Source: Pegea sp. RAD2-039 (taxonomy: Eukaryota > Chordata > Thaliacea > Salpida > Salpidae). From it: a stretch of DNA of 64,000 nucleotides. The stretch spans positions 310,001 to 374,000 of the forward strand of contig JAQGEQ010000083.1 of assembly GCA_034620365.1 (NCBI GenBank), given 5' to 3'. A program made the translations under genes and the position numbers. Of the stretch, positions 52,401-64,000 are shown one piece after another. Position 1 is the stretch's first letter; every line of letters begins with the position of its first letter. The notes beneath the pieces were generated by a model. It ran no database searches. It saw nothing but the letters and a program-made list of their open reading frames with translations, and was not told the origin of the DNA.

Positions 52401-55400
52401 ATCTTGGAACTTTATATCCATAATAACTAAACTTTAGATAAATAAATTTTAATCTTCATCAGAAGTAGAAAAATCTAAAAATGTGTAAACGTTCTTCTTT
52501 AAACTAACAAAATTCTTACAAGTTTATAAAATGTCATTTGAAGTTGTTTCAATCACAAGCTTCGCTATTGGATTTAGTTGACAATGTCGACTGCCAGTCA
52601 CACCCTTTTAACGTTTCAGATAAAATGAATGTTTATTTATTAGTTTTTTTTTCGTTTCTAGGTTGCGGCTAGCGGGAATCTCTTCAATGATGACGAAGAC
52701 TTTTCTGGAAGTGACTTAGACACAAGGTTAACTCAACCTCACGAAATCATTGATCAAATAGTGAGAAGTTGTAATTTATTCATCTTACAAATGATCAACC
52801 TTTTAAATTTTTAGTTGTTTGAAGTCAATCACTGGTCGGATTGGACCTCTTGGAGCGATTGTTCGAGAAGTTGTGGAAAAGGAATCTCAACTTCGCGACG
52901 TCGCTGCCAACTTTCTAAAACAGACGAGTTTGTGAATTTTATAAAAACTAAATAAATCTAATTATAAAATTTATTCAAATGAAAAGTTGAAAGTTAATTT
53001 GAGCTTTAAGACTAACATTAAATTTCGATTATATATTGATGATGATTTGAATCAATCGAACTTTTAAAAACTGTTTACATTTCCTTAAATGGATATATTA
53101 AACTTGTTTGCATTTTAAGTACGATTTTGAGAAAAACAATGATAACCCTTATTAAAGTAAAAAGGTTTTATTGTTCAAAATTTATATCTAAGCATCTTGA
53201 GTTTTCTACGTTACTGAGAAGTAAAATCTTTTTTCCTTGCTAGACCCTGCTTGGGGAAGAAGATAAAATTCCAAATATGTCAAAACAAGGTGATGTTTAA
53301 ACGCTCGTTTTATTTCACTTATTTGTAATTTGAAACTAATTATTGATCGAAACTCTACTGCATACGCCAAAGCAATCTTTTTATAATTTCTGTCAATATT
53401 TGACGAGTTTATCAAGGTCATTATCCTTATCAGACATAAAAGTCTTTCCATTAAAATGTAGATAGTCCTAGGCTCCACCCCAAAAATTATCTTTTCAATA
53501 CAGCCATGGCAATTAAATTAATTAAAAACCAAAGTTGTTGCCAAACATTTCTCGTATTTAAACTCAATCTAAAGTAATATCAAGATAGCTTTGCGTTGAA
53601 AATAACTTTAAGGTTCTGAATAATTTATTATTGAAGTGAAATATTAATTAGAATAATTAAAGAATCGATCTTATGCCAACGAAATTTGAAGATGATCAGT
53701 AAATTGTTATGATGTGACTCGCGGGCTTCTACAATGATTGTTGTTTTCCCAGGATTGCCACAAAAATGCGAGCCAAAGTTTTCCAGACACTCAATGTTCT
53801 GATTTTGATCGAATAAATGAAAACGGAAGATTTGAAAGATGGAGAAAAATTTCTACTCGATATTTAAGTGGAAGCAATATCAGCAAATGTTCCTTGTACT
53901 GCAAATCTGACCAAAGTGACATGGTCAAAATGATGACGAAGCAATTGGTTGATGGAACAGACTGTGAAGTTGAAGATCAGTTCGGTGTTTGTATCGCAGG
54001 AGAATGTCACGTGAGTCACAATAAAGTTTCTTTTAATTCCTTCTTCATTATATTATAAATTAGTGATAAGGTTGTCATTAAAAACAAATCTTAAAGTCTT
54101 TGAAGAAACCACTTTTTCGTTTGGATACTTTACATTTAGTTTTACAGAAAATAGATTGTTTTAAATTATTTTGATGAACCATTTTAACCCAAATGTCAAA
54201 AAACGAGTCTTTAGCGTCATCTAGATTTAAATGAATAAAACAATTGTGTTTTATGCAAACAAGTTTAATCGCTTCCAGATCCTGGTAGCTTCTTGTAATG
54301 ATAATAACTCTTTATATCAAGCTTTATTCGAATTATTAAGGCGACTAATAACAACGATAAGTATACTAAGATACGCGCTACCTATAACACATCCTATTAC
54401 CAAATGACAACGGTCTACACAAGCGTGACGTTTAACACATTTACGTCAGCGGCAAAATACTTTACTGCTACACCACAAATTTTTCAACTATTGCTATTTG
54501 TCTTAACTTTATTACAAGCTTTAAAATCACCTCAAAAGCCTTGAGCAGGTGACTGCAACAATTAATAGAATGAAATTAATATGTATGAATATTTTATTTA
54601 TATCTCACTAAACATTTTTGATGATAAAAAAGTCAAAAGTTCTTTAACAAAATTTTCTCGATTTATCACTATGTTAGTTATGTTTAATTTCAATAACCTT
54701 TATAACATGAAGTTCTAAACAAAGTTTCGTCAATAATAATTTGCTTAAGACTTTTAAGTTTTTGATATTATATCATACTTTTCAAATGTTTCTGAAGTTC
54801 CTATCTTAATTATCTTAAGCTAATAATTAGAATAATGAATTTTATACTGAGCAGTTCAATAAATGTCACCAAGATATCTGCACTTTTCCTTAAATAGAAT
54901 CAGTTTGAAGATAATTACTGTCAATAATAATAAAATTATATTTTTATGGTAAATACTTTATTTTAAATAAGAAAATTATGTGGATATTTTATATGTTCTT
55001 TCAACTTATTTGTTTGTTTAATTTCTTCACTCAAACTATTATGTATGTTATAGTAAATACAGCTTTTGGCTTTATTTGCATGAAGGTAGCATAAGCCGCT
55101 TAAGAATTTTTTAGTTTGTTAGACAACTATGAAAAGTTCTTTGAAAATGCTTAAGATTATTGTAAATCGTGCTGAAAACCCTTTTCTTGACATTCTAGCA
55201 AACCACTTAAACAATTCAAGCAAATTAAATAAAAACTTTAATCTTATTTGTAATTCAAAGTGATTGCTACAAATTATTTATTCACGAATTAAATATATGA
55301 AAGATGATAAATTTTACTTAAATTTTAGCGTATATAATATTTATTTTTGATAGATAGAGTTATATTTCAATTTATTTGCTTCCTTTTATTTAATTTACTT

Positions 55401-58400
55401 TTTAAGCTGAGTATAAATTTATTTTTACTTTAATAAATTATTTTAAAACTGATTTATAATAAGGCAGTAAAACTTTAAAACATTTCATGGCAGTAACTAA
55501 CATTTTTATCATCTTTAATCTTGTTTCTAACAATTTTTAGATATATGTTTTGATTATCAAGTATTCGCACAAGAACTTTCCTTTGCGTTTAATTTTGTTA
55601 TAAAAACGTTTATTTAAAAACTATTATAAACGTCATATTTGAGTATTTGTAAAGAAAAATAACTTATTGTTTAATTATCTTCTATCTTTCAGCCTATTGG
55701 TTGTGATGGAGAACCAAATGGCTTGAAAAAGTTTGATAAATGTGGTGTTTGTGATGGAAATTCACAAACTTGCAAATTAGTGATGGAAAAAATTTACATG
55801 ACTCGAGAAAATAATTCAGGTTTGGAGATAAGTTTAAATTTCGGCAATCAATTCATTTCACCTAATGAGTTTGCACCTCATAGCAAATTTGAACACGCGC
55901 CAAATAGTTTGTCTTTTGTGTCATGGTTTTTAAACTCATTTCTCCCAATTGATATTTTACCCAAATAAATATCTAAACAGAAATTGTTTATGTAATTTTG
56001 TATCTATATTCCCAAGCCAATATTTTCATTTAATTAAAATAAATTATACGAAAAAATTGCAAGTTTTAAAAAGACAGTAGTTGAGAAGTATGTGGTTTAC
56101 TAAAAGTTTAAAAGCTATGAACTTACATAACAAAAATGATCAGTAACTTAAACGTTTTGCTCAAAATGAGAATCACAAAAAAACTTTGTAATTAATATTT
56201 CATTTGAGATTAATAAAACTTGTAACGATTTTGTGCTTTTAACTTCATTTGAATTTGTTTCCCATTTTACTTTTAAGCTGGTGTTGCTGCATAATGAATT
56301 CAAAATTATTTAATGCTTTTGTCTTTTTAAAAAGTATAAATTTGGTAAAATCAAACGAATACATGTTAAAATTTATTTAATTTTAAATAAAATTATTTTG
56401 TTTAAGCATTAATGATGCTAACATGAAACTATTATAATTTTTTGTTGGACTTTCTTAGCAGATACTTCAAAAGTAATTGAGCTTCCTCCACAAAGTAGAA
56501 ACATAAAAATTCAAACTTTCAGTGACAACCAATTTCGTAAGTTTTATAATTCCATTTATTTGATAAATCATAAATAATTTTTACTGATTAAATTCTATTG
56601 CTACCAGAAAAGTCTTTCTTTGCTTTTCTAAAAATATTTATTATTTACTATAATTCATACAAAGGAATCTAAAATGAATTTTTGAAAATTGAATATTATT
56701 TTTTTATATCAATGTACGAACAAACAATGAAGTTTAAACCTGTTCTTGTAGTTACTTATTTGATTCTATAAATACAAAGCTAAATTTAAGATTAGTAATA
56801 TTTATACTAATTCTATAAGATATAAGTTGCTAGGTAATATAAATTAAGTTTTTATTTATTAGAAATTGTGACGTCAAAATCGCCAGCTTTTTTAAAAGAA
56901 CGCGAAGTCATTCAACCTATAGATGGCGCAATTAATTCGTCAGCCACAAAAAGAACTTACAAAATTGAAGAAGCGTTGAACAGAGGAATTGAATTTTTGG
57001 TAAATGATCAGTTAAATATAAAAATTAAATTCATTAAAAAGAAATATAAATTTTTTAAAGTAAATTACAACAGTTTTTACGTATATAAACACTAATGGCT
57101 CGGTAATGTCAGTAATGGAAAAAGTTTACATCTAATATTGAAAAATATGGCGTCATTAAATATTCCGATAAAGTTTTTACCCATCAGTTTTCTATTTATA
57201 CATGTTGTATAGCATTTACTGTATCTCTAGAATAATTTAGAAAACAAATTGAAAGCTCACAGTGCATGTCACCTTAAAGAGTTTAAAAGTTATTTGAATT
57301 GTTGAAATTTTGTGCTTGTCAACAGTTTCTAAATTATGTTATTACGATTAGGTTCTTTCACCCGATAGTTTTATATTTAATATAGAAAAATAGAAATTTA
57401 AACTAGACAAATAATTTTCAGAGAAAATAAAATTTTTCTTTTTCTAACAGTTGTGATTTCAACTTTTTCTAGATTTCTTCACCTAGCACATCGTGGCAAT
57501 ACATTTATTACGAGTACTTCCGACCTTCTTCAGCGATCTGGATTTATCAAAATGATTCTTCTCAGCCATGTTCCGTCACTTGCGGCAGTGGTGAGCGGTG
57601 CGATTAGCTTTTTAATTCATAAATATTTTTCGCTTTCATTCACAAAACAAAAATCGATTACATTAAAACCACTTGAAGAAGCGAAAAATTAAACTTTTAA
57701 TTATTGATATTTGACATGAAAATAAAATGCTTCAATTTACTATTACTACTAAGCGGTATTTTAATTTCTTTAATATCAGGATTTCGGGTTTTTCATCCAA
57801 TTTGTGTTTCAACTACCAACTATGAAAAGTTACCTGATAAAAGATGTATAGATGAAGGACTGAAACCATCGCCACCAAAGAGACATAGCTGTACCCTACC
57901 ACTTTGTAACCAACCTCAAAACCAAACTTCAATAACGTAACTTCTGCTGCTACCTTTTAAATAAATGATAATCTAAAACTAAATTGATTCCAGATTTTAT
58001 CAACTGAATCCTGTTTATTATGAGTATGAATGGAAGTCAAAGTTAGTCACTTTTTTATAGGATAAAAATATCCTCCAAAATAAACGGGTTGAAATACAAT
58101 GAATATTTTTTAAAGTTAAATATTTGTTAAATAAACAAAAGTTGAATTCTATTTTAGCAACTTTTTATTGATTTTGTTGTTTGTTTGGATGGTAATACTT
58201 ATCACTTATCCAGTTGGATACCTGGGGATTGGTCTTCTTGCTCTGCAAGCTGCGATACAGGGATCCAAACAAGAATCATACAATGTGCTGATGAGTCTTT
58301 TGATAAACAACATTTTCGATTGAGAGAAAATGAAGCTTGTAATCACATACATGTTCCAGAAAGTGTACAATTTTGTAACAAACATAAATGTCCTTCTTGG

Positions 58401-61400
58401 CACGCAGGACGGTGGACATCGGTAATTTGTATTCTAACAGATTTTAAATGTCTAGATTTTTAAAACTTATTGAATTTTTCAAATAATTAAAATAATTTCT
58501 TGAGACTTTTGTTTAAAAGAACTATATGTAGGCAACGTGAAGTTTGAGTAAGTTCATACTAATGATTCTCTATAATTGTTTCTATAAAGAGCCAAGTTAC
58601 AGACTTCATCTTTATAGAAATTGCAAACAACTTAAATATAATTTTACTTAAGCTGCTTTGAGTAAAATTAATTTTAGAAATGCAATATACAAATTATGAT
58701 TGATATAAGCATCATGCTATATTTTCATTGTTGAAAATTGAGATAATTAGATCTAGTCTTACATTGTTTGCATATAAAATTGGAGACTGTACCCTTTTTA
58801 AACTTGCCATAAAAGATTAACTCTTTGTTGATTGTATAGTTCTTCACTTTAAGAAACAATAGTGATTAAAGCTTAACCAAAGTGAAAGTTTTAGCCGCTT
58901 AACTTTGTACTCACATTATTTAAACTGAGTAAATATCAAATTGCAATGATGAAAGTGAAGCTCTTTTTCTTCCTTATAATTAAACTATAAAGCCTTATTT
59001 AAACATTATTTTTGGTATACCTGAACCTCCAATAAAAATGTTTGGTTTTAAATTTTGGCAATAACTTACTTTTTTAAATGCAAACATTTATCTACTAAAA
59101 AAATTGAATCGAACTTTAAGACAGTTTAAAAGGAGAAACTAATTTTTCAGCTTGAATAAATTGTTTGTAAAGTTTCTTTTTTAAGTATATTGTGTTAATT
59201 AAGTTGACTCAAACTAATGATTTTTAATTTAAAGTTAAAGCTCTGTAATTTTAATTATGATTAGAATTATAAAAAAAAAAAGATTTTTTAAAAGTTAAAT
59301 CTGTTTCTAGTCGAAATATTTTTAATAAATTAGATTTACTTCTAGAGTTAAAAATAATTAAAATTTGGAATTATTAAAAAATATTGTTCCTTTGAACTTT
59401 TATTCAAAAGCATAAATCACATTTATTAGTAATAATCTCAAAAGCATATTTGTCATTTTAATATAGCTTAACTTGAATAAAATCACAAAAGTTAATAAAA
59501 GAAAACTATTTGTAATAAAATTATTTCAAATGATTAAATACTTTTTTCTCTTACAGTGCAGCGTCACTTGTGGCAAAGGCTGGCAAAGACGTGTAGTCGC
59601 TTGCCGAAGCTCAGATATAACAAACAGCACACCTTGTAATAAATCTGAAATGCCACCAAATCTAAAGAAATGCTTCATTGAATGCAATCAACATTTTGGT
59701 ATGATATTTATTTCAGAAAATATTTCGCATTAACCTAAACCACCAAGAACTTGCTAATGGTTCAACAAAATTTTAAATAGCTCCAAACAACAAGCAAAAA
59801 GCATTTCTTACTTTAAAACCTTGTCTGATTTTTGTTATTCTTATTCCACTTGGTCGAGCAGTAAAAAATTATTGACAGGGTTTTGGCATTTGAAAATACT
59901 TATTTACAAGTTATCAGAAAGTTTTTCATTAAAAAATAATAACATTTTGATAATTATTTTTTCAAGTATGGTATCCAAACTCTTCTATAGCTGAAAGAGA
60001 ACTTAAAATGTAATAAAAAACTACTTGAAATTTTAAAAATAGAAACGAAGATCTTCTGGTGTTTAAATTATGAAGTTTTAAATAACATAAAAATTACTAA
60101 GTACCTTTTGTGATAACTTTCATTTATTACTTTTTCAGAGATCAGCACTCAAAGTATTGACACCAGCAGTGAGACTCCAAAGAAGAGATTTGATATCGAT
60201 TTGTCTCAAGCCTTCATTAAGCCAAGGTAAAATTAAAAATGATGCTGCAAATCCTGTCTTATTCGATATAAAAATAAATTTGAGCAAATTACAAATTAAG
60301 AAACACAGCAATCAAATAGATAGTCAACCCATAAATCGTATTTTATAGATGAGACTGAATGTAGACGTATTCACCATAAACCACCCACAAAGACCCTGCT
60401 TTATAACTGGCATGTACCGTGTATGATCACTTTGATCGGGAAACGTTAAAAAATCCATTTTACTACTGAGATTAATCAGATTATCAATTGTTTTATCTTA
60501 TCAACTCATTATACATCATCAAAATTTCTACTATAAAATAAAAACTCCTGTTTACTTGTCTACTTTGCGATATGAAATCTCTTAGTTTAATAAATCTAAA
60601 TCTTCAAAGCAACTTTGAAAACCAATCAAATTAGCTAGAAGTAATTTCCTGTTGACAAAAATCAGGTACAATTTAGATATACAACTGTCTGTTTCTTTCT
60701 AATTGAAGAAGAGGTTTCCGATTAGAAGTTGTTGAAGCAAGATTAAAAGATTTTACAAAGAGTTGTTCAAAGTTTCTAGGGATTTTACAGGAAATAGACT
60801 CGTAAGTTTTTGGCCTAGAGGATGTCAACATGATTTTGGAAGAAAATGAACATAAGTATAACCCTTGTGTAACGATTTTTAGTTAAGCTTAATGAGCCGA
60901 CTACTGCACAAATCCCACTAAAAAACTCATTGAAAAAATCATACAAAGAATCTTTCTGCTATTAATTAAATATTTTATTTTAGATCTGATAACAAGTTAT
61001 TTCCTTTCTTTGTTTAATTAAGTCTAAAAGTTTAGTTATTTTAGAAATTTTTTTAAGCTACTGTTTCTACCAAAGTATACCTTAAAGATTTAATGTTGAA
61101 GCAACTTTAATCACATAAGTTGAGAACATTAGATCTTTGAGAAATTGCTTCTTACAAATTTCATCTAAATGGCCACCTTTACGCTTGCTAAGCGTTCATT
61201 GATTACAAAGATAACATTATTTTAAATATTTATAAATGTTAAACTCATAAAGCGTTCCTTAACTATGAACAAGAGTATTATTTTTAATCAATCTTTTTTA
61301 TTTAAAGAGCTATATATAGTATATAGTAAGTCTCAGATAGTTGATAAGTAATCGAATATTTTAACAAAAACTCAATCGCTGATCATCTAAATGGAAAAGA

Positions 61401-62366
61401 TTACTCAAAAAGATAAACTTTTATAGACAGAGTAAGATTGATATATGTTTCTAGTGAACTATAAAAGTATACCTGAGAGAAATACTTGAGTTTCTGTTTG
61501 TAAAACTCTACGTAAGAGTTTCGCCAGAGATCAAACAGTATTTAAATACGACCAAACTTTGTAGAGTAAATAATACAGGCGTCTGAGAAAAGAAAACAAA
61601 CTTAAGGTTACACGAGACCTGTTATTTTAACTTCCTCTTCATTTGCTGGTTGTAGCTATGTTAGGAACAAAACATAAAATAATAGTAGATGTTTAAAGAG
61701 TTAAAACTATATAAATATATGTCTTTATAAATGCTGCGTTTCTACTTAAAAGTTGTTTGATTCAAGATGAAAGTGATTTAACTATAAAGTAAACTTTTAG
61801 AAACTTATTTGTCAAATAAACGTTTAAACTTTTTTTACCTTCAGAAAGAAAGATATAAAACTTTTAAAGGATAAAGTAGAGCTTTAGTTTTTGTTAACTT
61901 ATCATAACATCTTTGTTTGATAGATGGCAAGTTGGAAAGTGGACACAATGTTCTAAGACATGTGGACTTAAAGGAAAACAAACACGAATTGTAAGGTGTG
62001 TGTTAGACGCATCACCTTTGATGCCTTCTCAAAGTCATAAGTGCCGAGGGAAGAAACCTAAGCAGATAAAGGTAGGCGACATTTTAGGTTAAAAGTCAAA
62101 CACTGTTACGTCATGAAATTAGTTTAATGTTTCACAAAAATTCATCAATCCTGTTTATAAACTTGTTTTTTAGAGCTGTTTTAACAAGCTTTGCAGCTTG
62201 TCTTTAAGTGAAAGTTTTGAAAATGAAAATAACCGAGCACTGGCTACAGCTACTAAAACCATTACTATCAAACTTGGTTCATCATTAGAAACATCTTTCA
62301 TTGCTCCAAAGAAATATATCTGGAAATATGAAAATTGGAGACAGTGTTCAAAAACATGTGGCTTCG
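46429..62366 (+). CDS. ADAMTSL-like: ADAMTS-like secreted matrix protein, protease-less (3' end outside window)
   Basis: Exons 46429-46482, 52662-52760, 52815-52927, 53244-53289, 53753-54010, 55693-55819, 56462-56536, 56863-56999, 57473-57590, 57780-57936, 58214-58421, 59557-59698, 60139-60226, 61924-62071, 62174-62366: 654 codons so far. Order: signal peptide MSNLPVHNHLFLSILLFVVA, acidic linker, TSP1 repeat (HWSDWTSWSDCSRSCGKG), cysteine-rich module (DGTDCEVED...CIAGECHPIGCDG, DKCGVCDGNSQTC), a spacer of about 120 residues, then TSP1 repeats starting QPCSVTCGSG, WIPGDWSSCSASC, WHAGRWTSCSVTC, WQVGKWTQCSKTC and WKYENWRQCSKTC. The last is cut by the edge. No metalloprotease or disintegrin region lies between signal peptide and first repeat, so this is ADAMTSL/punctin type rather than ADAMTS. 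Family role: extracellular matrix organisation; in nematodes punctin (MADD-4) organises synapses. The 46-base exon 5 supplies the missing CLGKKIKFQIC of repeat 1. Intron 1 is 6.2 kb unless the cassette at 51921 is used. Confidence 0.92.
46483..51920 (+). other. Long first intron of the ADAMTS-like gene
   Basis: Mostly A+T-rich. Contains a mixed-composition patch at 47620-47900, two unassigned open frames (48442-48654 and 50064-50300) and a G+C-rich patch at about 49370-49490. None is joined to the flanking exons by phase. Long first introns often carry regulatory elements or alternative promoters; nothing specific is visible. Confidence 0.5.
51921..52055 (+). other. Possible cassette exon of the ADAMTS-like gene
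   Basis: After a good acceptor (aatctttcag) the frame is open from phase 0 as ILVSTCSQTNLPIFALNNNT and more, and can end at phase 0 at 52055 (atc|gtgata). Its 135 bases could therefore be included between the first and second assigned exons without shifting the frame, adding 45 residues after the signal peptide. The donor is weak. Either this exon or the one at 52662 completes a plausible signal peptide. Confidence 0.35.
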
Positions 62367-64000
62367 GTAAGACTTTTTAAGATCTCTCATTGTTAGTTTT
62401 AGATAGCAAGATCTTTCAATACTAAAGATATATTTCATTTTTTACTAATAGAAAAATTATCATCACTTAATAACGTTTTCAATTTAGTAAAAATCCAAGC
62501 TTTTATAGCTTATGTGATTTAAACAACGATAAGTATTTGATTAGTTTTGATTCTACGATGCTTCCTATTAAAATAATATTACCTAAAGTTTTAGTAAAAA
62601 ATAGTTTTTAATTGTTCATATAAGTTTTTTTTTTCAATTTTGTATACTTTAATACATTTATATTTTACTTATTTCTCTCCATTATTTGTTATACACAAAT
62701 TCTCTTAAATTGTGATACTTGAGACCTTTTCAATACCTTTCCGTTTGTATTGTTTTGTTTTTATTCGCTATAAGAGCTGTTTAATCAGTTACTAGTAGCC
62801 ATGTGTTTGATAAAATCGATGATTCCAATATTTTATAATAAGTTTATTTATAAATTTAATCTATATATGATATGTTTGCAACGAATGAAACACGAAATTT
62901 AATTTCTATTAGCTTTTAATAACGAGAAAAGAAATTAGTTTCAAACAAAGTAATTTATTACTAAGTTGTTATTATAATTTCATAGATGTAATGTAGCAGT
63001 TAATCAACTTACCAATAATAAGATATATGCTTAGATTTTGCAAAAAAATATAGAAAAATTCAAATCTGAATTTTGAAAGATAATTGAATAACGTGAAAAC
63101 AAAAAATAAATGTCAGTATATAATTGGTTAGATAAACTAAAAGCAAGCTCTCATATTGGAACATAAATCTAATGTTAGTTCAACTTAAAAATTACATCAG
63201 AATAACAAAAGAAAAGAAAATGCGATAAAATTGAATTTACTTATTATTTTATATAAATAACTTCAAGCCTAATTTTAAGCAATTTTATACATCAAAAGTT
63301 ATATCAAAAATATTTGCAAAAATAATTGTGCTTACAATATAACAAAAGTTATAAGGTTACTTTGTTAAAAATTATAAAGCCACATGAAACTTGTGTAATC
63401 AACAAATTAAAGGTAAATAGTGAATAAATTAGAATAAATAAGAAAGTTTTAAGTAGCTGCTTAGAAGCTATAATTTTACAAAAGTCATTTATAAATTACT
63501 ATTGATAATTATTACTGATGTATCTATAAAATGTGTCTATGAAAAATCAACTTCATTATTTAAGAAATAAGTACATAATTAAATGTTTATAAAAATAGCC
63601 ATGTTATTAATTGTTTATAGTTTAAGTAATCTTTTGAATTTTATAAATGATAGTTACCTAAAAAACTACAATTTGATTAAAGCTATGGAAACAAAAACTT
63701 ACAATATATTGATATTATACTTGCTTTTTATATCTTTATCGTATTTTAATTGTAAGATATACTTCTTGAGTTAATGAAACCATTTTCAATGTATAATGTA
63801 AATGCAAGAAATTTACTTTTTCAAATTGTATTTATTTTATACCTATCTTTTGTCTCAAATACTCCTTGTGTCTAAGAACTGTTACAAATTTTGCATTAAG
63901 CGATAAAATTTCTTTTGAATGTTAATTAACTCTTAAATACATTTTTGTAATATTTTTCACTAAAACTAAACAAAGATATTCATTGAGCTTATATTTTGAG
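62367..64000. other. Intron of the ADAMTS-like gene running off the window
   Basis: The last visible exon ends in mid-codon (phase 1) at a good donor (gtaaga), and no following exon with TSP1-type cysteines is visible up to the edge. The 63-codon frame at 63583-63774 is K/I/L/N/Y-rich and looks like chance. Confidence 0.6.

Noticed and set aside
53206-53478. 90-codon minus-strand open frame
   Set aside because: It overlaps the phase-consistent 46-base exon 53244-53289 of the ADAMTS-like gene, which supplies conserved TSP1 cysteines.
57453-57692. 79-codon plus-strand open frame
   Set aside because: The true frame of this segment is the overlapping exon 57473-57590 (WQYIYYEYFRP...QPCSVTCGSG), which fits the spacer and TSP1 repeat.
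58206-58403. 65-codon minus-strand open frame
   Set aside because: Antisense shadow of a TSP1-encoding exon.
46429-62366. Full ADAMTS protease
   Set aside because: No HExxHxxGxxH zinc site or propeptide in any frame between the signal peptide exon and the first TSP1 repeat.
63583-63774. 63-codon plus-strand open frame near the right edge
   Set aside because: I/L/N/K/Y-rich, no splice link or cysteine pattern of the ADAMTS-like gene.

Overview
This is a window of animal nuclear DNA. It is very A+T rich (by eye about seven tenths or more). Every recognisable gene but one is split by GT-AG introns. The proteins are metazoan: a transmembrane semaphorin, a p120/delta-catenin, an ADAMTS-like matrix protein, a NUFIP1 homologue and a single-exon seven-helix membrane protein. 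Many introns are only about 54-67 bp and end in a short U-rich tract such as tttcag or tttag. This fits a small invertebrate, but I cannot fix the phylum from these five genes.

Layout. 1-2574 (+) holds the 3' part of a NUFIP1-like gene. A small spliced candidate gene of unknown function (3014-2759, -) faces it, and its predicted poly(A) signal lies within a few bases of the NUFIP1 one. 3499-4446 (+) is the orphan seven-helix protein. 8111-12354 (+) is a complete 14-exon p120/delta-catenin family gene of 633 codons. 25798-17296 (-) is a complete 15-exon semaphorin (1186 aa: signal peptide, Sema, PSI, one transmembrane helix, about 555-residue cytoplasmic tail) resembling classes 1 and 6. 46429 to the right edge (+) is a protease-less ADAMTS-like gene: signal peptide, TSP1 repeat, cysteine-rich module, short spacer, then more TSP1 repeats. 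Its last visible exon ends at 62366 in the middle of a repeat, so the gene continues past the window.

The 20.6 kb between the divergently transcribed semaphorin and ADAMTS-like genes has no recognisable gene. It does contain a few short spliced or open candidates (39648-40140 +, 42137-42347 +, 35419-35267 -, 27409-27298 -), a G+C-richer island at 27540-27850, and stretches that look like decayed reading frames. These are tentative, because short open frames are common by chance in DNA this A+T rich.

Three of the recognised genes act at the cell surface or in the matrix (semaphorin guidance signalling, cadherin-junction catenin, ADAMTS-like matrix protein). That is a theme, not an operon or cluster. 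I see no CRISPR array, rRNA, convincing tRNA or intact transposon. The coordinates of the recognised genes rest on reading-frame and splice-phase consistency: the spliced lengths of the three genes whose stop lies in the window are divisible by three, and the ADAMTS-like gene stays in phase to its last visible exon.
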